A stretch of DNA of 64,000 bases, taken from Verpa conica (Eukaryota > Ascomycota > Pezizomycetes > Pezizales > Morchellaceae). The DNA lies in contig JAUFSD010000002.1 in the NCBI GenBank assembly GCA_033030425.1, positions 1,736,001 to 1,800,000 of the forward strand. The letters run 5' to 3'. Made by a program: the position numbers and the translations under genes. The notes under the pieces were generated by a model. That model did not search any database. It saw nothing but the letters and a program-made list of their open reading frames with translations, and was not told the origin of the DNA. Shown here one piece after another: positions 22,101-33,839 of the stretch (positions are counted from its first letter, which is position 1; the number at the start of each line of letters is the position of its first letter).

Positions 22101-23829
22101 AGCATATTCGTCATCAAACCATGAGGCTCGGGGATAACAGCTTAATCGCTATCCTCAATGAAGGAGCACTACTATGAACCCAGCTCACTTGAATACGCGT
22201 CCATGTATCCGACTTACACCCGCCTCGTGGAAGTAGCTCTAGCGTCAATCGTGGTCCGGAATACCGGCATCATCCCTGGGCAAGCCACGACGGGCCGATT
22301 GTGGCAAAATGCTTATATCGGTCAAGACACTGTGCAACGTGCACTCGGCATTGACCAGGTGCTAATCCCTACTTCGGGTGAGGGGAGGAGTCGAATAACA
22401 TGCCGTTTGTTGTGACGTCTAACGCCGTTGTGGCTAGTGGCACTACTACTATTAATCACCGGCTGCTTGCTATGGAGACGATTACCCTCAACCCCCCGGA
22501 CGCCATCTCGCGTATTCGATAATAGCTAACGACTTTCATCAGCTCAGTGTTCCCTAGGCGCTTGAGTCAATTAACGGTGCGGGTGATCGTACTTTTCCCG
22601 GCCGAGGGCGGGGTTGATTAGAGTCTCATAGTCAGAATCTCAAGGCCGGAAAGACACATCATGACGAGGCCAAGTCCTTTGTCTCTTGGCATTTCTGACA
22701 TACATGTAAGACTTTGTTTTAAAAAACATTCTAGAAAACAAAATGTCTCCGGTCTCTGGAAGACTTCGGAAGCTTGGACATACCTGTTATTGGCCTTTCT
22801 GGTGAGGTATTACAGTGCATGCGTCAGAACCCTGCACATGGGGTATTGGAGACCTTCAAGGTGTGCCATTAAAAATACCCAAAACAAAACTCTGCAGCTT
22901 GTGGGAAAGCGACAAGGTTTCATTTGCGGAGTGGGATACAACAAGAAAGAGATGCCGGTCTTGGCATCCGATAAACTATTCTGCCTACCTATACAATGGG
23001 CAATGAGACCCGGTTATCCCCCGATACGGTCGCTTACAGTAAAGTAAAGAGCTCAAAAAGGCCTTAATATTAATCATATAGGGTGCAATGAATTTGTGAA
23101 CGGATTTCTAGGATAGTGGGGTGCATCCAGCATCATCATCCCTGCTGCGCCGCGCCGTGATTTCAACAACATCACGTCTTCTATGTTGGTTGTGTTTATT
23201 CCCCGACGACATAACGTATTAATGATACTGCTAGAAACGCATCTCGACCGTCGGCTTCCGAGTTCCGATGGGGGGGGGGGGAATTCCTAGTACTAAAAAC
23301 TAGAGGATATGTGACAAAGTTAGTCTACAAGAACTAGATTATTAGTTGTGTTTGGTCTGTATTCGTACAGTGAGCCATAGCTCTAAAACGTCATATCTAA
23401 GGCTACCAGGTATACTTACACAAAATTTTATCGGATAGATTAATAAAAATACCTTACGGCGTTTGTGAGGACCCGGGAAGTTCGGATCGATAGAGGGAGA
23501 AGAGGAAGTCCCATGGCTTGGCTATCATGCAAAACTGAATATCGAGCAATATACCATAGAGGTAATCCAAAAACTACAATCGATAGTGGTGTGTGTCAGG
23601 GAATAGCACTGCCTCTGAACTGCAGCTGTAAAAGAGCAATCTCGGAAGCGAATAATCCATGTCCTGTAGACATTCAGAGGTTCGATGCAAGGCAAAAAGG
23701 TTTGAGTATGTTCAGTGATCAACAAATTAGATGCAGGAACGGTGGTCCCCACGTGTAGGCCGTACTTCTCCCGGTATTCCCGATCTCCCCATTGAAGGAT
23801 TAAGCTATCATGTCTATTCAGACTGGTCA
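19117..23829. other. Gene desert, about 4.7 kb
   Basis: No supported gene. Several open frames of 60-130 codons (for example near 21517, 22158, 22661 and 23465) have random-like composition and no recognisable motif. Homopolymer tracts C10 (about 20352) and G12 (23270-23281) lie here. Confidence 0.45.
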
Positions 23830-23968
23830 TGAAGATTGATATAAAGTCCTCCTCCTCTCCCCCCTTCACAGCTTTCTTCTTACCTCCTCACCGCACTCCT
23901 CAGTCTTCACTCCCTCATCCTCACCTTAATTCTTCACTCACCTTCATCAATCCTTACTGGTCTACACA
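23830..23968 (+). promoter_or_regulatory. Putative core promoter of the bicupin gene
   Basis: TATAAAG at 23840-23846 is followed by about 120 bp of strongly pyrimidine-rich (CT-rich) sequence running up to the ATG. This layout is typical of well-expressed fungal genes. The call rests on sequence pattern only. Confidence 0.45.
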
Positions 23969-25550
23969 ATGTCTTCCTTCACCAGATTCATCCTTCCTTT
24001 CCTCCTCGCTCACCTCGGTGCTTCGGCCCCGTTGGCTCTCAGCGACGCTGCCACAAAGACTTACACTCTTTCTGGGGATCTCTTGGGTCCTACCTCCCTT
24101 CGTGGATATAACGCCGACTACCCATTGGCTACTGCTGATACCCACCCCGCGACTGTTGTATATGCCGATCACCAGGAGGAGGATGATCCAGAGGGTATTT
24201 TCCTCGACTTCACGGATGTGGACGCACCCCAGCCAATTCGTGGAACTCGTGGTGGTACCATTGCTACTACCAATGATATCTCTCTCCAGAAGAGCCATCC
24301 CGATACCTTTGCGCCTCCCGTCACCGACCGCGGTGCCGTTGTGCAGGCTGAGTGGCCGATGGGCTTGAGTCACACCAAGCTTGGTTTGGATAGGGCTGGG
24401 TGGAGTAGACAGCAGAATGTCAAGGTCCTGCCAGTTGCGACGGAGATGGCTGGTGTCGATATGAGACTTGAGGCTGGAGCATACAGAGAGTTGCATTGTA
24501 AGTATTCCGTATTGGCTTGATTCTTCTCACAGTGGTTTTAGTACTGACTGAATTAGGGCACACTGCCGGTGAATGGGCTTTGGTGTTGAACGGAACTGCA
24601 CGAATCCAGTCCATGAACACTGAGGGTCAGACCTTCATTGACGATGTCAGCGCCGGTGATGTTTGGTTCTTCCCGAGCGGTATCCCGCATTCCATCCAGG
24701 GTCTCGAAACCGGAGTGGAGTTTCTCCTTGTCTTTGACGATGGTTCCTTCTCCGAGGACAGCACCTTCCTTGTCTCCGAGACATTCGCCCGTAACCCGAA
24801 GGAAGTCCTCGCAAAGAACTTCCAGGTCCCCGTTAACGCATTCGAAAACATCCCTGACGGCGAATTGTTCATCTTCCCCGGTACCGCCGCCCCTGCGGAC
24901 ATTGAGAAGCAGAATGTTACCGGACCCGCTGGTGTTATCCCGAACGTCGATAGCTACTCTTTCCACTGGAGCCAGCAGGAGCCGATCACTGCTCCTGGAG
25001 GAACCGTCAAGATCATCGACTCCACCGTCTTCCCCATCGCCGAAAACTTTGCCGCTGCGCTTGTCACTATCCACCCCGGTGCCATGCGTGAGGTTCACTG
25101 GCATCCTGATTCCGATGAATGGTCTTTCTTCCTTGGCGGACACGCCAGGATCACCATCTATGCTGCTGAGAATAACGCAAGGACTTTCGACTACGGCCCA
25201 GGTGACGTCGGCTATATCCCAAAGAGCATGAGCCATTATATCGAGAACATTGGAACCGAAGACGTCACAGTATTGGAAGTCTTGCAGGCAAAGAAGTTTA
25301 CAGGTATGATTTTTCCCCTCTCTCTTTTCTTTTTCCTTCTTTTTCATGTGATAAACTCATCTCGATTTTGCGCACAATTGCTAATCCAAAAACTACAGAT
25401 ATCTCTCTCGGCCAGTGGCTCGCCTTGACCCCGCCCCAGATTGTGAAGGATACCCTCAACTTGAGTGATGAGACCATTGCCAGCCTCTCGAAGGAGAAGC
25501 CCTTGGTCGTTGATGGACCCGTTCCTCCCTCCACCGTTTCCGATAGTTAG
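23969..25550 (+). CDS. Secreted oxalate decarboxylase-type bicupin, 3 exons, 475 aa
   Basis: Exons 23969-24497, 24557-25303 and 25399-25550 join in frame. A signal peptide (FILPFLLAHLGASA) opens the protein. Cupin 1 has the Mn-binding set RELHWHTAGEW (His176, His178, Glu182 by my count), rebuilt by splicing, with PHSIQG supplying the later His. Cupin 2 has REVHWHPDSDEW (His357, His359) and a later SHYIEN. Between them the lid motif SEDST (about 242-246) parallels SENST of Bacillus OxdC, where its Glu is the catalytic acid. This favours decarboxylase over oxidase activity. Family reaction: oxalate to formate and CO2, outside the cell, limiting oxalate and acidity. Length is usual for fungal OXDC. 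Codon use is GC-rich at third positions compared with neighbours, which suggests strong expression. Confidence 0.92.
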
Positions 25551-26803
25551 ATTAGAAGATGAAAGTATAGAAGTGCAGTGAAATGTGCTATTTCTTTTTT
25601 TTTTTGACTACTTTCTTTTAGTCATCTCATTTTCTTGTTTGCGCTTTGGTGTTTTTTGTTTTTTCTTAGTAGCTTGGTGATCGTCAGTTGCTTGATTTTA
25701 GAAATCCAGCTGAACCTTTGACCGATCATCTTGTTTTCGCTAGGTATCGCGGAACAGGCGGTGGTGTTCCAGGAGGGATTCGGTTAGTGGACCAGGAGGG
25801 TAGATAGTTTTGTTAGATTTCTTCGAATCAGATTCAATTATTTTCTTGCTGCATTGGATTGGTTACAGGAGTGATTTACGTGATAGGTTACTGTAGGCTA
25901 TGATACGCGCACTGAGCCTGATGTGGAAGTAGAGCGCATGAGGGGGGTTAATTAATGCAGGTCGTCCTCCACCTTCCGTGGTAGTCTAGCCGGACCCGAG
26001 CGTGGCTGCTACCGATGCGGGACCATGGACATTCAAGGTAAGGCGGAGATGCGAACGAGACCCCATTCCAGGCACACCGCAGGCTCCGTGATCCAATGAT
26101 CGACGGCAATCCCTGGACCGACGGCTCCACGGGCGCACCAATAGCGATCTATCTGGCTGCAGATACGCGAAGTTGATCTTGGGTAGGGGGCTAATTCAGC
26201 CCGGTGTCTATCTATTGTATCCCTATTGGTTGGCTGGCTGCTCTACTATACATGTAGTATACTATTTTGTATTGTACAGCTCTTCCCTCTCCCTACTGAG
26301 TTAATTCTCTTTCAACACCAGCAGCTCCCTCCCTCCAGCAAATGACATCACAGGTTATTGAACAAGACATGTTTCCGATGCAAGACATAACTGTTTCGGA
26401 GTGGTCAAGAGTCACAAAGCGTAACCTATCCACGATTGGGAGAGAGCTGTGTAACGCGTCTATCACTGCATGATCCAAGTCGTAAATTCAACCAGCCTTG
26501 CTGCTACCCAACGAGGGGCTCCACGTCCGCAGTATTAAAGAATTGCTTGTACACGCACCCCAAAGCTTGTCTTACTTGACATTTCACCACCTGCTCTCTC
26601 TCTCTCTTCTCTTGCCTTTCTCACCCACCCCCACATTTTTCCCCATCATCGCGGTCAAAAAAAAAAGTCTCTACTTTCGCGTCCCACGACTGCCGCACTG
26701 TGCTTCGTGACCTTGTATTCATACTCTTCTGTTGCATTGCCCTATAGGCGTAGAGCCTACTTGCCCCAGCTAGCTGTTTTTTTTTTTTTTTTTACAAGTA
26801 ATA
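25551..26803. other. Intergenic region with T-rich leader
   Basis: No gene supported. The right end is CT-rich and carries a run of about twenty T residues at about 26777-26794, just before the DUF2235 start codon. One copy of TACATGTAGT lies at 26249-26258. Confidence 0.4.
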
Positions 26804-29208
26804 ATGTCGACCATGTACCAGCCCAGCTCAAGTCAACAACCAGGTACAGAACGCCAGCCTAAAAAACTCGTTTTATGTTTCGATGGCACTGGAAACAAGT
26901 TCAAGGGAAATGAAGGAGACACAAACATTCTTAAGATTTTCCATATGTTGGATCGAACAGGCCCGGAACAATGTAAGTTTCTTTGCTACCGCCTTAATTG
27001 TTTGCTTTTTTCTTTCTCGGAAGGGGTGGGGTGGGGTGGGGTTTGTTCAGATGAATTTAAATCTATTTTTTTTTTTTTTTTTCCGGCGCGTTGTGTGAGG
27101 TATTGTTGCTAAACTTATATGGTACACAGATTATTATTATCAACGTGAGTGATAGTTTATTTGCGTAATTTGTCTTTATGTGGGACATTTTTTTATCCCC
27201 TTAACTTTTTTAGACAAGCGCTTTGAATCAGTACTAACATTCGTTAGCGGGAATTGGGACATACATCACCAATGGAACTCTGTCTCGAGTCCACGTCTAC
27301 TCGCGCTTCAAATCATGGTACCAAAAGGCCATGGACGCGGCAGTAGGGTATGTTCAAAAAGACATGCGCGCCAATACCTCATCCAACACTAACAACATGA
27401 ATACAGCACATCTTTCGACCAGCATGTTATTGGAGGCTACAAGTTCCTCATGCGATACTATGAATCCGGCGACGAGATATACTTCTTTGGCTTCTCTCGC
27501 GGAGCATACACTGCCCGTTTCCTATCAGAGATGCTGACCCACGTCGGGTTGGTAAGCCACGGTAACGAAGAAATGGTCATGTTCGCCTGGAAGACCTTCT
27601 CGAACTGGCAGCAGAGAAAGGACGGTGAAGGATGGGGCGAGAAAAAGAAGGATATGTACAAGTATGCTTTCCCCCCTTCGAGTAACAAGACAAAAATACA
27701 AATACATTATACTAAGACACAAAAAATTAGCTACATGAAAGCTTTCCGTGAGACATTTGCGCGACCCGTCCGAAGAGTCCAATTCATTGGTCTCTTCGAT
27801 ACCGTCAACTCTGTCCCCCGATTTGAAGACGCCTGGCTCAAGCGATCCAAGGGGTTCCCTTACACCGCGCGAAGTAATCACTCCCCACTCCCCCACTCCA
27901 ATCATTGACCTAGCACTAACACCCCATAGGCACAGCACGCGTAATCCGCCACGCCGTGGGTATCGACGAGCGCCGCGCAAAGTTCCGACAGGACCTTGTT
28001 GAGAAGATTGACCGCGAAGTTGCGCGTCGTCGCTCTTTCAAGACAGAACAATTCCTTAAAAACGCCATGCGCAGTCTCGGGAACCACCAACATGCAAAGT
28101 CATCGAATGGGCATCTGTCACCTAATACTAACGGATACTCCGGTAGTCGGTCGCCGAATGGAACGCACCGTGAACTGTCCCCAGGCACTCATGCGATACT
28201 GGGTGATCTTACGCCTATTCCTCCTCATCCTGATAGTGAGATGGGGAGCATCAGGAGTATACATCACTCCGAAGGGGAGGACAAGGATCAGGATATCGAG
28301 GAGGTTTGGTTCCCGGGGTGTCACGCTGATATAGGTGGTGGATGGGATATAGAGGGTGACAAAGCACCCTTGTCACATGGGCCATTGGTCTGGATGGTGA
28401 GTTGTGATCATTGGTCCTGATTGGGTTTTATGGTACTAACACACCACAGGTCCGAGAAGCTAGAAGGGCAGGTGTTGTATTCGACAAAGATAGGATGAAG
28501 GAGCACAACTGCTGGCTCGACGAATTCGACCTCGAAGAATCCATCGCCAAACTGCCTCCCGGGGATGGCACGATCCCCCTCATCGAGGTGTCTAAAAGCT
28601 CTCCTGTAAACTCTAGCGATCAAGTCCCAACTCTTCCCCATCCAGAAGCGGCCACCAACGGCATCGACATCAATGGTTCATCCGAGAAAATCTCACCAGC
28701 TACAACACCGCGGTCCAAGAAGTCAGTTGCAGACCCCCGGAAATACCTCCTCGACTCATACACTAAAGGGCGAATCCACGATTGTCTTTGCTGGCCGTCT
28801 GGAGGTCTTACACTCACTGGTACATTAGGGTGGAAGATGATGGAGTATCTGCCGTTCCGAAGAATGGACCTGCAGCCAGATGGGACCTGGGAGCCGATTA
28901 TTTGGCCGTTGCCGTGCGGCGAGGTTAGGGATATCCCGGACGATGTGAAGATTCATAATTCTGTAATCAAACGAATGGAGGCGGATCCTAAATACCGGCC
29001 GGGGAATCTACTGGTTGGTGGTGGTGGGAGAGGTGTGAGGGTGGCGCCAAAGCATGTGGGCATGGGAGAGTGGGTTGTGCTGAGGGAAGAGGGGAGTTTG
29101 GTTGGGGAGGTGTTTGTGAAGAGGGATACGTGGGAGAGAGGCGCTGCGGGGGCGCAGAAGAAGAAGAGGAATGGGGATGCTGGGAAAATGGTCGGTGAAA
29201 AGGTTTAG
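26804..29208 (+). CDS. DUF2235 alpha/beta-hydrolase domain protein, 7 exons, 635 aa
   Basis: Exons 26804-26972, 27130-27144, 27248-27347, 27407-27661, 27731-27873, 27930-28396 and 28450-29208 join in one frame. The DUF2235 landmarks are in order: [11 protein letters not shown] near residue 25, YYYQPGIGTY across the tiny second exon, the nucleophile elbow GFSRGAY (about 123-129, Ser as GxSxG), [10 protein letters not shown], and the late [10 protein letters not shown] with the candidate catalytic His. A Ser/Asn/Pro-rich insert of about 70 residues (28090-28260) precedes that motif. Family members include bacterial type VI phospholipase effectors (Tle1) and many uncharacterised fungal proteins. 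A lipase-like activity is therefore plausible but unproven. The protein has no signal peptide. The second exon is only 15 nt, and its inclusion is needed to keep both frame and motif. Confidence 0.9.
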
Positions 29209-29856
29209 ATTGGAAGCTGATATACGCTACATCCGGATATGTACCAGAATATTCTCTCTTATGTTTAATGCTGTATGGTAATGAGATATTGAAGCTCTTT
29301 TGTCTGCAATATAGGGTCTTTTTAACGATCCAAGGAATGTGTTTAAATTAAAGTAACTGTAATTGCCTCTGATGCTTGGAGAAGTGCACAATATCTTGGT
29401 GTATATTCGACCAGAAGACTCGGTTTGTCTGTTCTACCACGGATTCTGTGCAAAAAGTTTCTTGATGGAACAAGTCATAGGTTGCGCAAGTTCCATGTAC
29501 TTATGATTAATTCATTCATTTATAGGTTGCGTAAAGAAATTAATAAATCTATGCTTGTCCAAGCTTTAAAATTTACAAGAAAAACCCCAAAAGATCATTT
29601 ACCAGTTAAAGCTATCTTTGACCCCCTACCGGCCGCCCCAATTGCCTCAATTCCTAGCTGTACTATTGTATTTACTCACCTGTGCCTATCTTCCAATACA
29701 CTCCCATGTATTATGATCAAAAAATCGACTAAATTTCTAACCTAGATCAATATTGCCAAGGTTTTCTGTAGAAACATATTTCACCATTTTAAAATTTCTC
29801 TCATCACAGAGTGTTTTATTTAAATAACCCACGAAGGTCCTAATTAACGTAGGGTA
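29209..29856. other. Convergent intergenic region
   Basis: This lies between the 3' ends of the DUF2235 gene (plus) and the helicase gene (minus). It contains an open frame (29425-29745, plus) of unremarkable composition that I do not accept as a gene. Confidence 0.4.
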
Positions 29857-32800
29857 TTAGCAACTGAATCGTGAGAAATATCGGTCTGTGTATACCTTCA
29901 GACGCTCCCTAAGAGCTTCTGTCTTTGTAATTGAGCCTGATAAAGAGAGGTCTACTAAAGCCAACTTTCTTCGCTGAAAGTTCACTACTGACTTGAAATT
30001 TCAATGATAACTGAGTTAGCTTCAAATAATCGGTGTATATAACCTAGAGAGCAAACCTCTTCGAAAGAATCCTTCATGATATAACGTGTAGTTATAACTT
30101 CTTTTTTCTGACCTATCCGGTGTATCCGGCCAAGAGCCTGTTGCTCTACCATTGGGTTCCATTGTGGCTCCATGAGATGTACCCGGGAAGCTACCGTAAG
30201 ATTGAGCCTAGCATCACAATTAGTTACATGAACTATGATTATAGTAGCAGGATCATTAGAGATAGGAAGAAAATACCCAACACTCCCGGTTCCTATTGAT
30301 ATCAACAGGATGTTGACTTGAGGATCTTGGCGAAAACAAGAAATAGCATCTTCGCGCTGTCGTAGGTTCATACTGCCATCTACTCGCCTGAACATCATCT
30401 TTTCCTTCGACAATACAAATGCTATCAGATCCAACATCTTCGTCCAATACGAAAAAACAATACTAATTGAAACACCCCAGAATCAGCAATCAATAGCCCC
30501 AAGGTAATAGTGGGGAAATACCTCTTTATTGGCTCGTCTGGCGATTCCGCTTCATCGCCACGGAGCTTTTCTAATAGTGCCTTGACCTTGGTAGACGGCC
30601 CACTGTAGCTTGATTTATCAATCCAGTTGAGTGCAGGCCCCGATTGCTCTCCAGCACTCTTTATATCATTTGTTTCCTCACACAGAGGGCAAAGCAACTG
30701 TGGTATCCCTCCATTTTCATCCCCCACAGGAGTAGTCTGATCCCTCAATAGGCATTTGCTGCATATAACATGCAAGCATAGTGCGCCAATCTCGGTTCGA
30801 GAATTATCTTTTTTTATAGAACAATTGCAAAACTCACATATCGCTAGGCTAGCCTCGCCAAAAAGGCCAGTGCTTTCAGTACACATTTTTTCTACATTCG
30901 AGTACTCCTGAGATCTGATGTACTCCTCGATCCGACAACTTACGTCTTTCGGAAGAAGTTCTTTTCCGTGGTCGCATATGAGACGGAGTCTCAAAAAGGA
31001 CTGAAGAATGCCAAAGTAACTATTTCCCGTGATATTCCCGGACAAGGCCGCTTCAATGAGGGCTGTCGAATCTCTTGTGCATGCCTCATAAACCTTTTGC
31101 TCGGTTGCAGAGAACTGAACGTATTCGATTTGATCTATTCTCTGGGGGAGTTCAAGTATTTTCTTAGTCCTTCTTATAGAGAAAAGGCTGATTAGTCCTC
31201 GGAGTCGTTGGAGGCCTTGGGGGTCGGCGTTTTTTAGTGGGTTCGCTATGAGGTTATTGAACGAAGAGGTGCTGTCATAGGGTTTAATCCTAAGGAACTT
31301 GAATAGAGATCCTAGATCATCGAGTTTATTCTGTATCGGTGTTCCAGTCAGGCACCATCGGCTTTTTGCCTCAAGTGAGCAAACCGCACGCGATTGCTGA
31401 GTTGATCGCTCCCTTATAATATGAGCTAAAATCATTCCCCTAGTTAATACCAGGTAACTCTTATGCAGTGTATCAGAGAGCCCCCACCTTCGTCTAGGAC
31501 AACCCTAAACCACATGATTTCTTTCAGGGGACTTTTCCGGGCTTTAGCCCTTCCTTTTGGGAAGAATTCATGACCAACGGTTGAATAAGTGGTCATGACG
31601 ATGTCATATGTGGCAAGTTTTTGGGGGTCGAGTTCCCTCTTCGGACCGTGGTAGCGGTACACTTTTAACTTTCCAGCCTCCACATGTCTACAGCAGAAAT
31701 TAGTATTGACTAGTGATTTTGTTTTCGGTGAAACGGCTTCTTACGTATTGATCTGTTCTTGCCAGCTACCCAATACTTTATATATTTAATGACTGCTTAG
31801 TAAGTTGTGCCGTATGCGGGGCTATGACTAGCTAGTAACCTACTAAAAAAGAGACTTACTTGAGTTTGGGGTTATCAGCAGAGTAGCCTTAGAATGAAGG
31901 AGTGTTTGCGCTTCGTTTTTTGATTTGCCAAATGCTTCGGCCTGGCTCATGGAACTCGCTACTAGTGCAAGTGTAGTCAATGATTTTCCAAGCCCCATTT
32001 GATCAGCCAAGATTCCCCCATATTCCCCTGGTAAGATACACAGCCTAGTAGATGTATTATTAGCTACAAGAGACTAAGAGCAGCCTATACCGGGAAAGTC
32101 AGATGGTTACTTTTCTGAAATCGCAGAATCCCTGCTGCTAACTACTTGTTGAGATTCTTTCTCCGTCATAAAAGATAAGGCTTGTTTCTGGTGGCTGTGT
32201 AGCAGTTCAAATTCATTAGTCTAAGGTCCAATGCACTGGGTCTGAAACATCGTAATTGAAGGTGCTGGGAACGCAATACCCGAGGAGTGGAGTTTTAATA
32301 ATTGAAGTAGTCTCCATGTGTGGGAATTCTGTATACCCAACTGTCTCAAAGAGAGAAGTAACTTCATCTACCATTTCTGCAGAAGTTTGGGTAGTTAACT
32401 TCATCCCTTCAGGTATTGTAAGACAGTGTGGGTTTTTGTACTCAATATTAGGTTGTTTACGTAGAGGGTGCTGAAGGAATATCTGCTTCTCAAAGAGAAT
32501 TCTTCCAACATCCTCAAAGATGCTCTCAGGCCCATAAATATTAATGTAAATAGGTGTGCCGCATGAAGAGTCTTGTGGTTGCTGGGGTCCTCCGCCGGAC
32601 TCCTTTTGGGTTGGTACAAATGAATGAAGACGTATCGATTGTAAGTCCTCTAAAAGAGGAATAATGACTGTTGTATGAGGATCCAAGAGCCCCCAATAAT
32701 TTCCAGATTCCAGATGAACAGTCGTAGTTAATATAGCCTTGTGGTAACGGAGTTCTAGTGAATTTGAAACGCCTGTTTTTTTGTTTTGAGAACTTGTAAC

Positions 32801-33490
32801 TATTGAATCTTGGATCTATAAAAGCTCAGTTAAAGTCACATGTGTTTAAACACAGGATCTACGAGAACTACCATCCCAAAACATATCTCAGCTTGCTCCC
32901 TAAAACCTACATCATCCATGCATACATCCCCATCATAATCCACTTGCCCAGCAACTCTACCAACGCTATCTGGTCCACCTGAGGCTACTGTGGGTAATAT
33001 AGTGAGAGTAGCTATCGAGGGTATTTCTGTTGAGATAAAACTAGGTGGAATTTCTTGTTGGGATGAAACTGGCTGATTAACTGTTACTATAAGCAAGTCA
33101 GAATTAAAGCGTTTAGGTTAGGGCTTGCGGCATTGTACATGTGGAGGCCAACGGCTTATTACCGTCACTTGAGCACCTCTCGCTAAAGCCGCGTGAACTC
33201 CCTGTTGGTAGGCTCTCGTAATCTGATAATGGTGGTGAATTACTATGAGTGTAAACTGAAGTAGTAGTTGAAAGTGGGGATCTGCTATCATCATAGCTGC
33301 TTTCTCTGGATCTTTTGCTGAGTTTATCAGTTGGGATGCCTGGCTTGTAAGTCGACCCCCCATAATCTAAAAATGAGCGTTTTCGAGAGATTGGAGATTG
33401 TGGAACGCTTGATGGCGACAAGAGTTGTAGGCTACTACCACCTCCGTGATCCAAAGGCTGTTCTTGCTTGTTAGTGAAAGACGATCGCAT
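29857..33490 (-). CDS. SNF2-family helicase with embedded RING finger (Rad5/Rad16/HLTF type), 11 exons, 992 aa
   Basis: Eleven exons join in frame: 33490-33139, 33086-32872, 32815-32280, 32194-32111, 32044-31860, 31775-31745, 31687-31488, 31425-30522, 30462-30277, 30207-30057 and 29991-29857. The first 190 residues are disordered and Ser-rich. Next comes the family pre-helicase region (YINIYGPESIFEDVG, KTPLLGHQKQALSFM). Helicase motif I is GGILADQMGLGKS (about 405-417). Then come YDIVMTTYS, motif II DEAH (rebuilt across the 31426-31487 intron) and motif III LTGTPIQN. A C3HC4-type RING sits between the lobes (CEFC, CLHVICSKC, CPLC). The C-lobe has FSYWTKMLDL, GSVGLNL and motif VI LGRIHRIGQ. 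Such proteins remodel chromatin or act as ubiquitin ligases in DNA damage tolerance. No HIRAN domain is visible, so it is not a plain Rad5 copy. Exon 6 is a 31-nt micro-exon. Confidence 0.9.
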
Positions 33491-33839
33491 TGCCTTGAGA
33501 TCTTGGATTCTAATTCTGATGATAGGTGTACTCGTGGGCTTAGGATGATTGAAACTGCTGATTGTGAATATATCTTCACGAGGCTGAAAGTCTTAGATCG
33601 CGAGGCTCTGCCAGGGATATACGTGGCTGAGTTCAGGTCGGAAGCTAAGGCCTACTGCGCCTTCCTAATTATGCAGCTGCCTAAAGCTGTATCGAATACT
33701 CATACCCCTCACAAGATGTTCATATTGCTATTCAAAATTCCCTTCACCCGGGAAGCCTAGTTCTACCATCTACTATCCAGCACAATACTCGGAATATTCA
33801 TCGAAACCTTTGACCCTAAAAATTATCTGAGACTTTCAA
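33491..33839. promoter_or_regulatory. Shared divergent upstream region of helicase and NLR genes
   Basis: Only 349 bp separate the start codons of the minus-strand SNF2/RING helicase and the plus-strand NLR, so their promoters must overlap or be shared. I see no decisive TATA element. An open plus-strand frame running through it from 33446 is most likely chance. Confidence 0.5.

Noticed and set aside
22661..23047. 128-codon plus-strand open frame
   Set aside because: Random-like composition, no motif, no splice support and no neighbouring coding signal.
24553..25347. 264-codon minus-strand frame
   Set aside because: Antisense shadow of the GC-rich bicupin exon 2.
32174..32280. Apparent frameshift in the helicase between the KTPLL and HQKQALSFM segments
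   Set aside because: An 85-nt GT...AG intron (32195-32279) restores TPLLGHQKQALSFM exactly in frame.
33446..33760. 104-codon plus-strand frame
   Set aside because: Lies antisense to the helicase first exon and in the divergent promoter; no motif.
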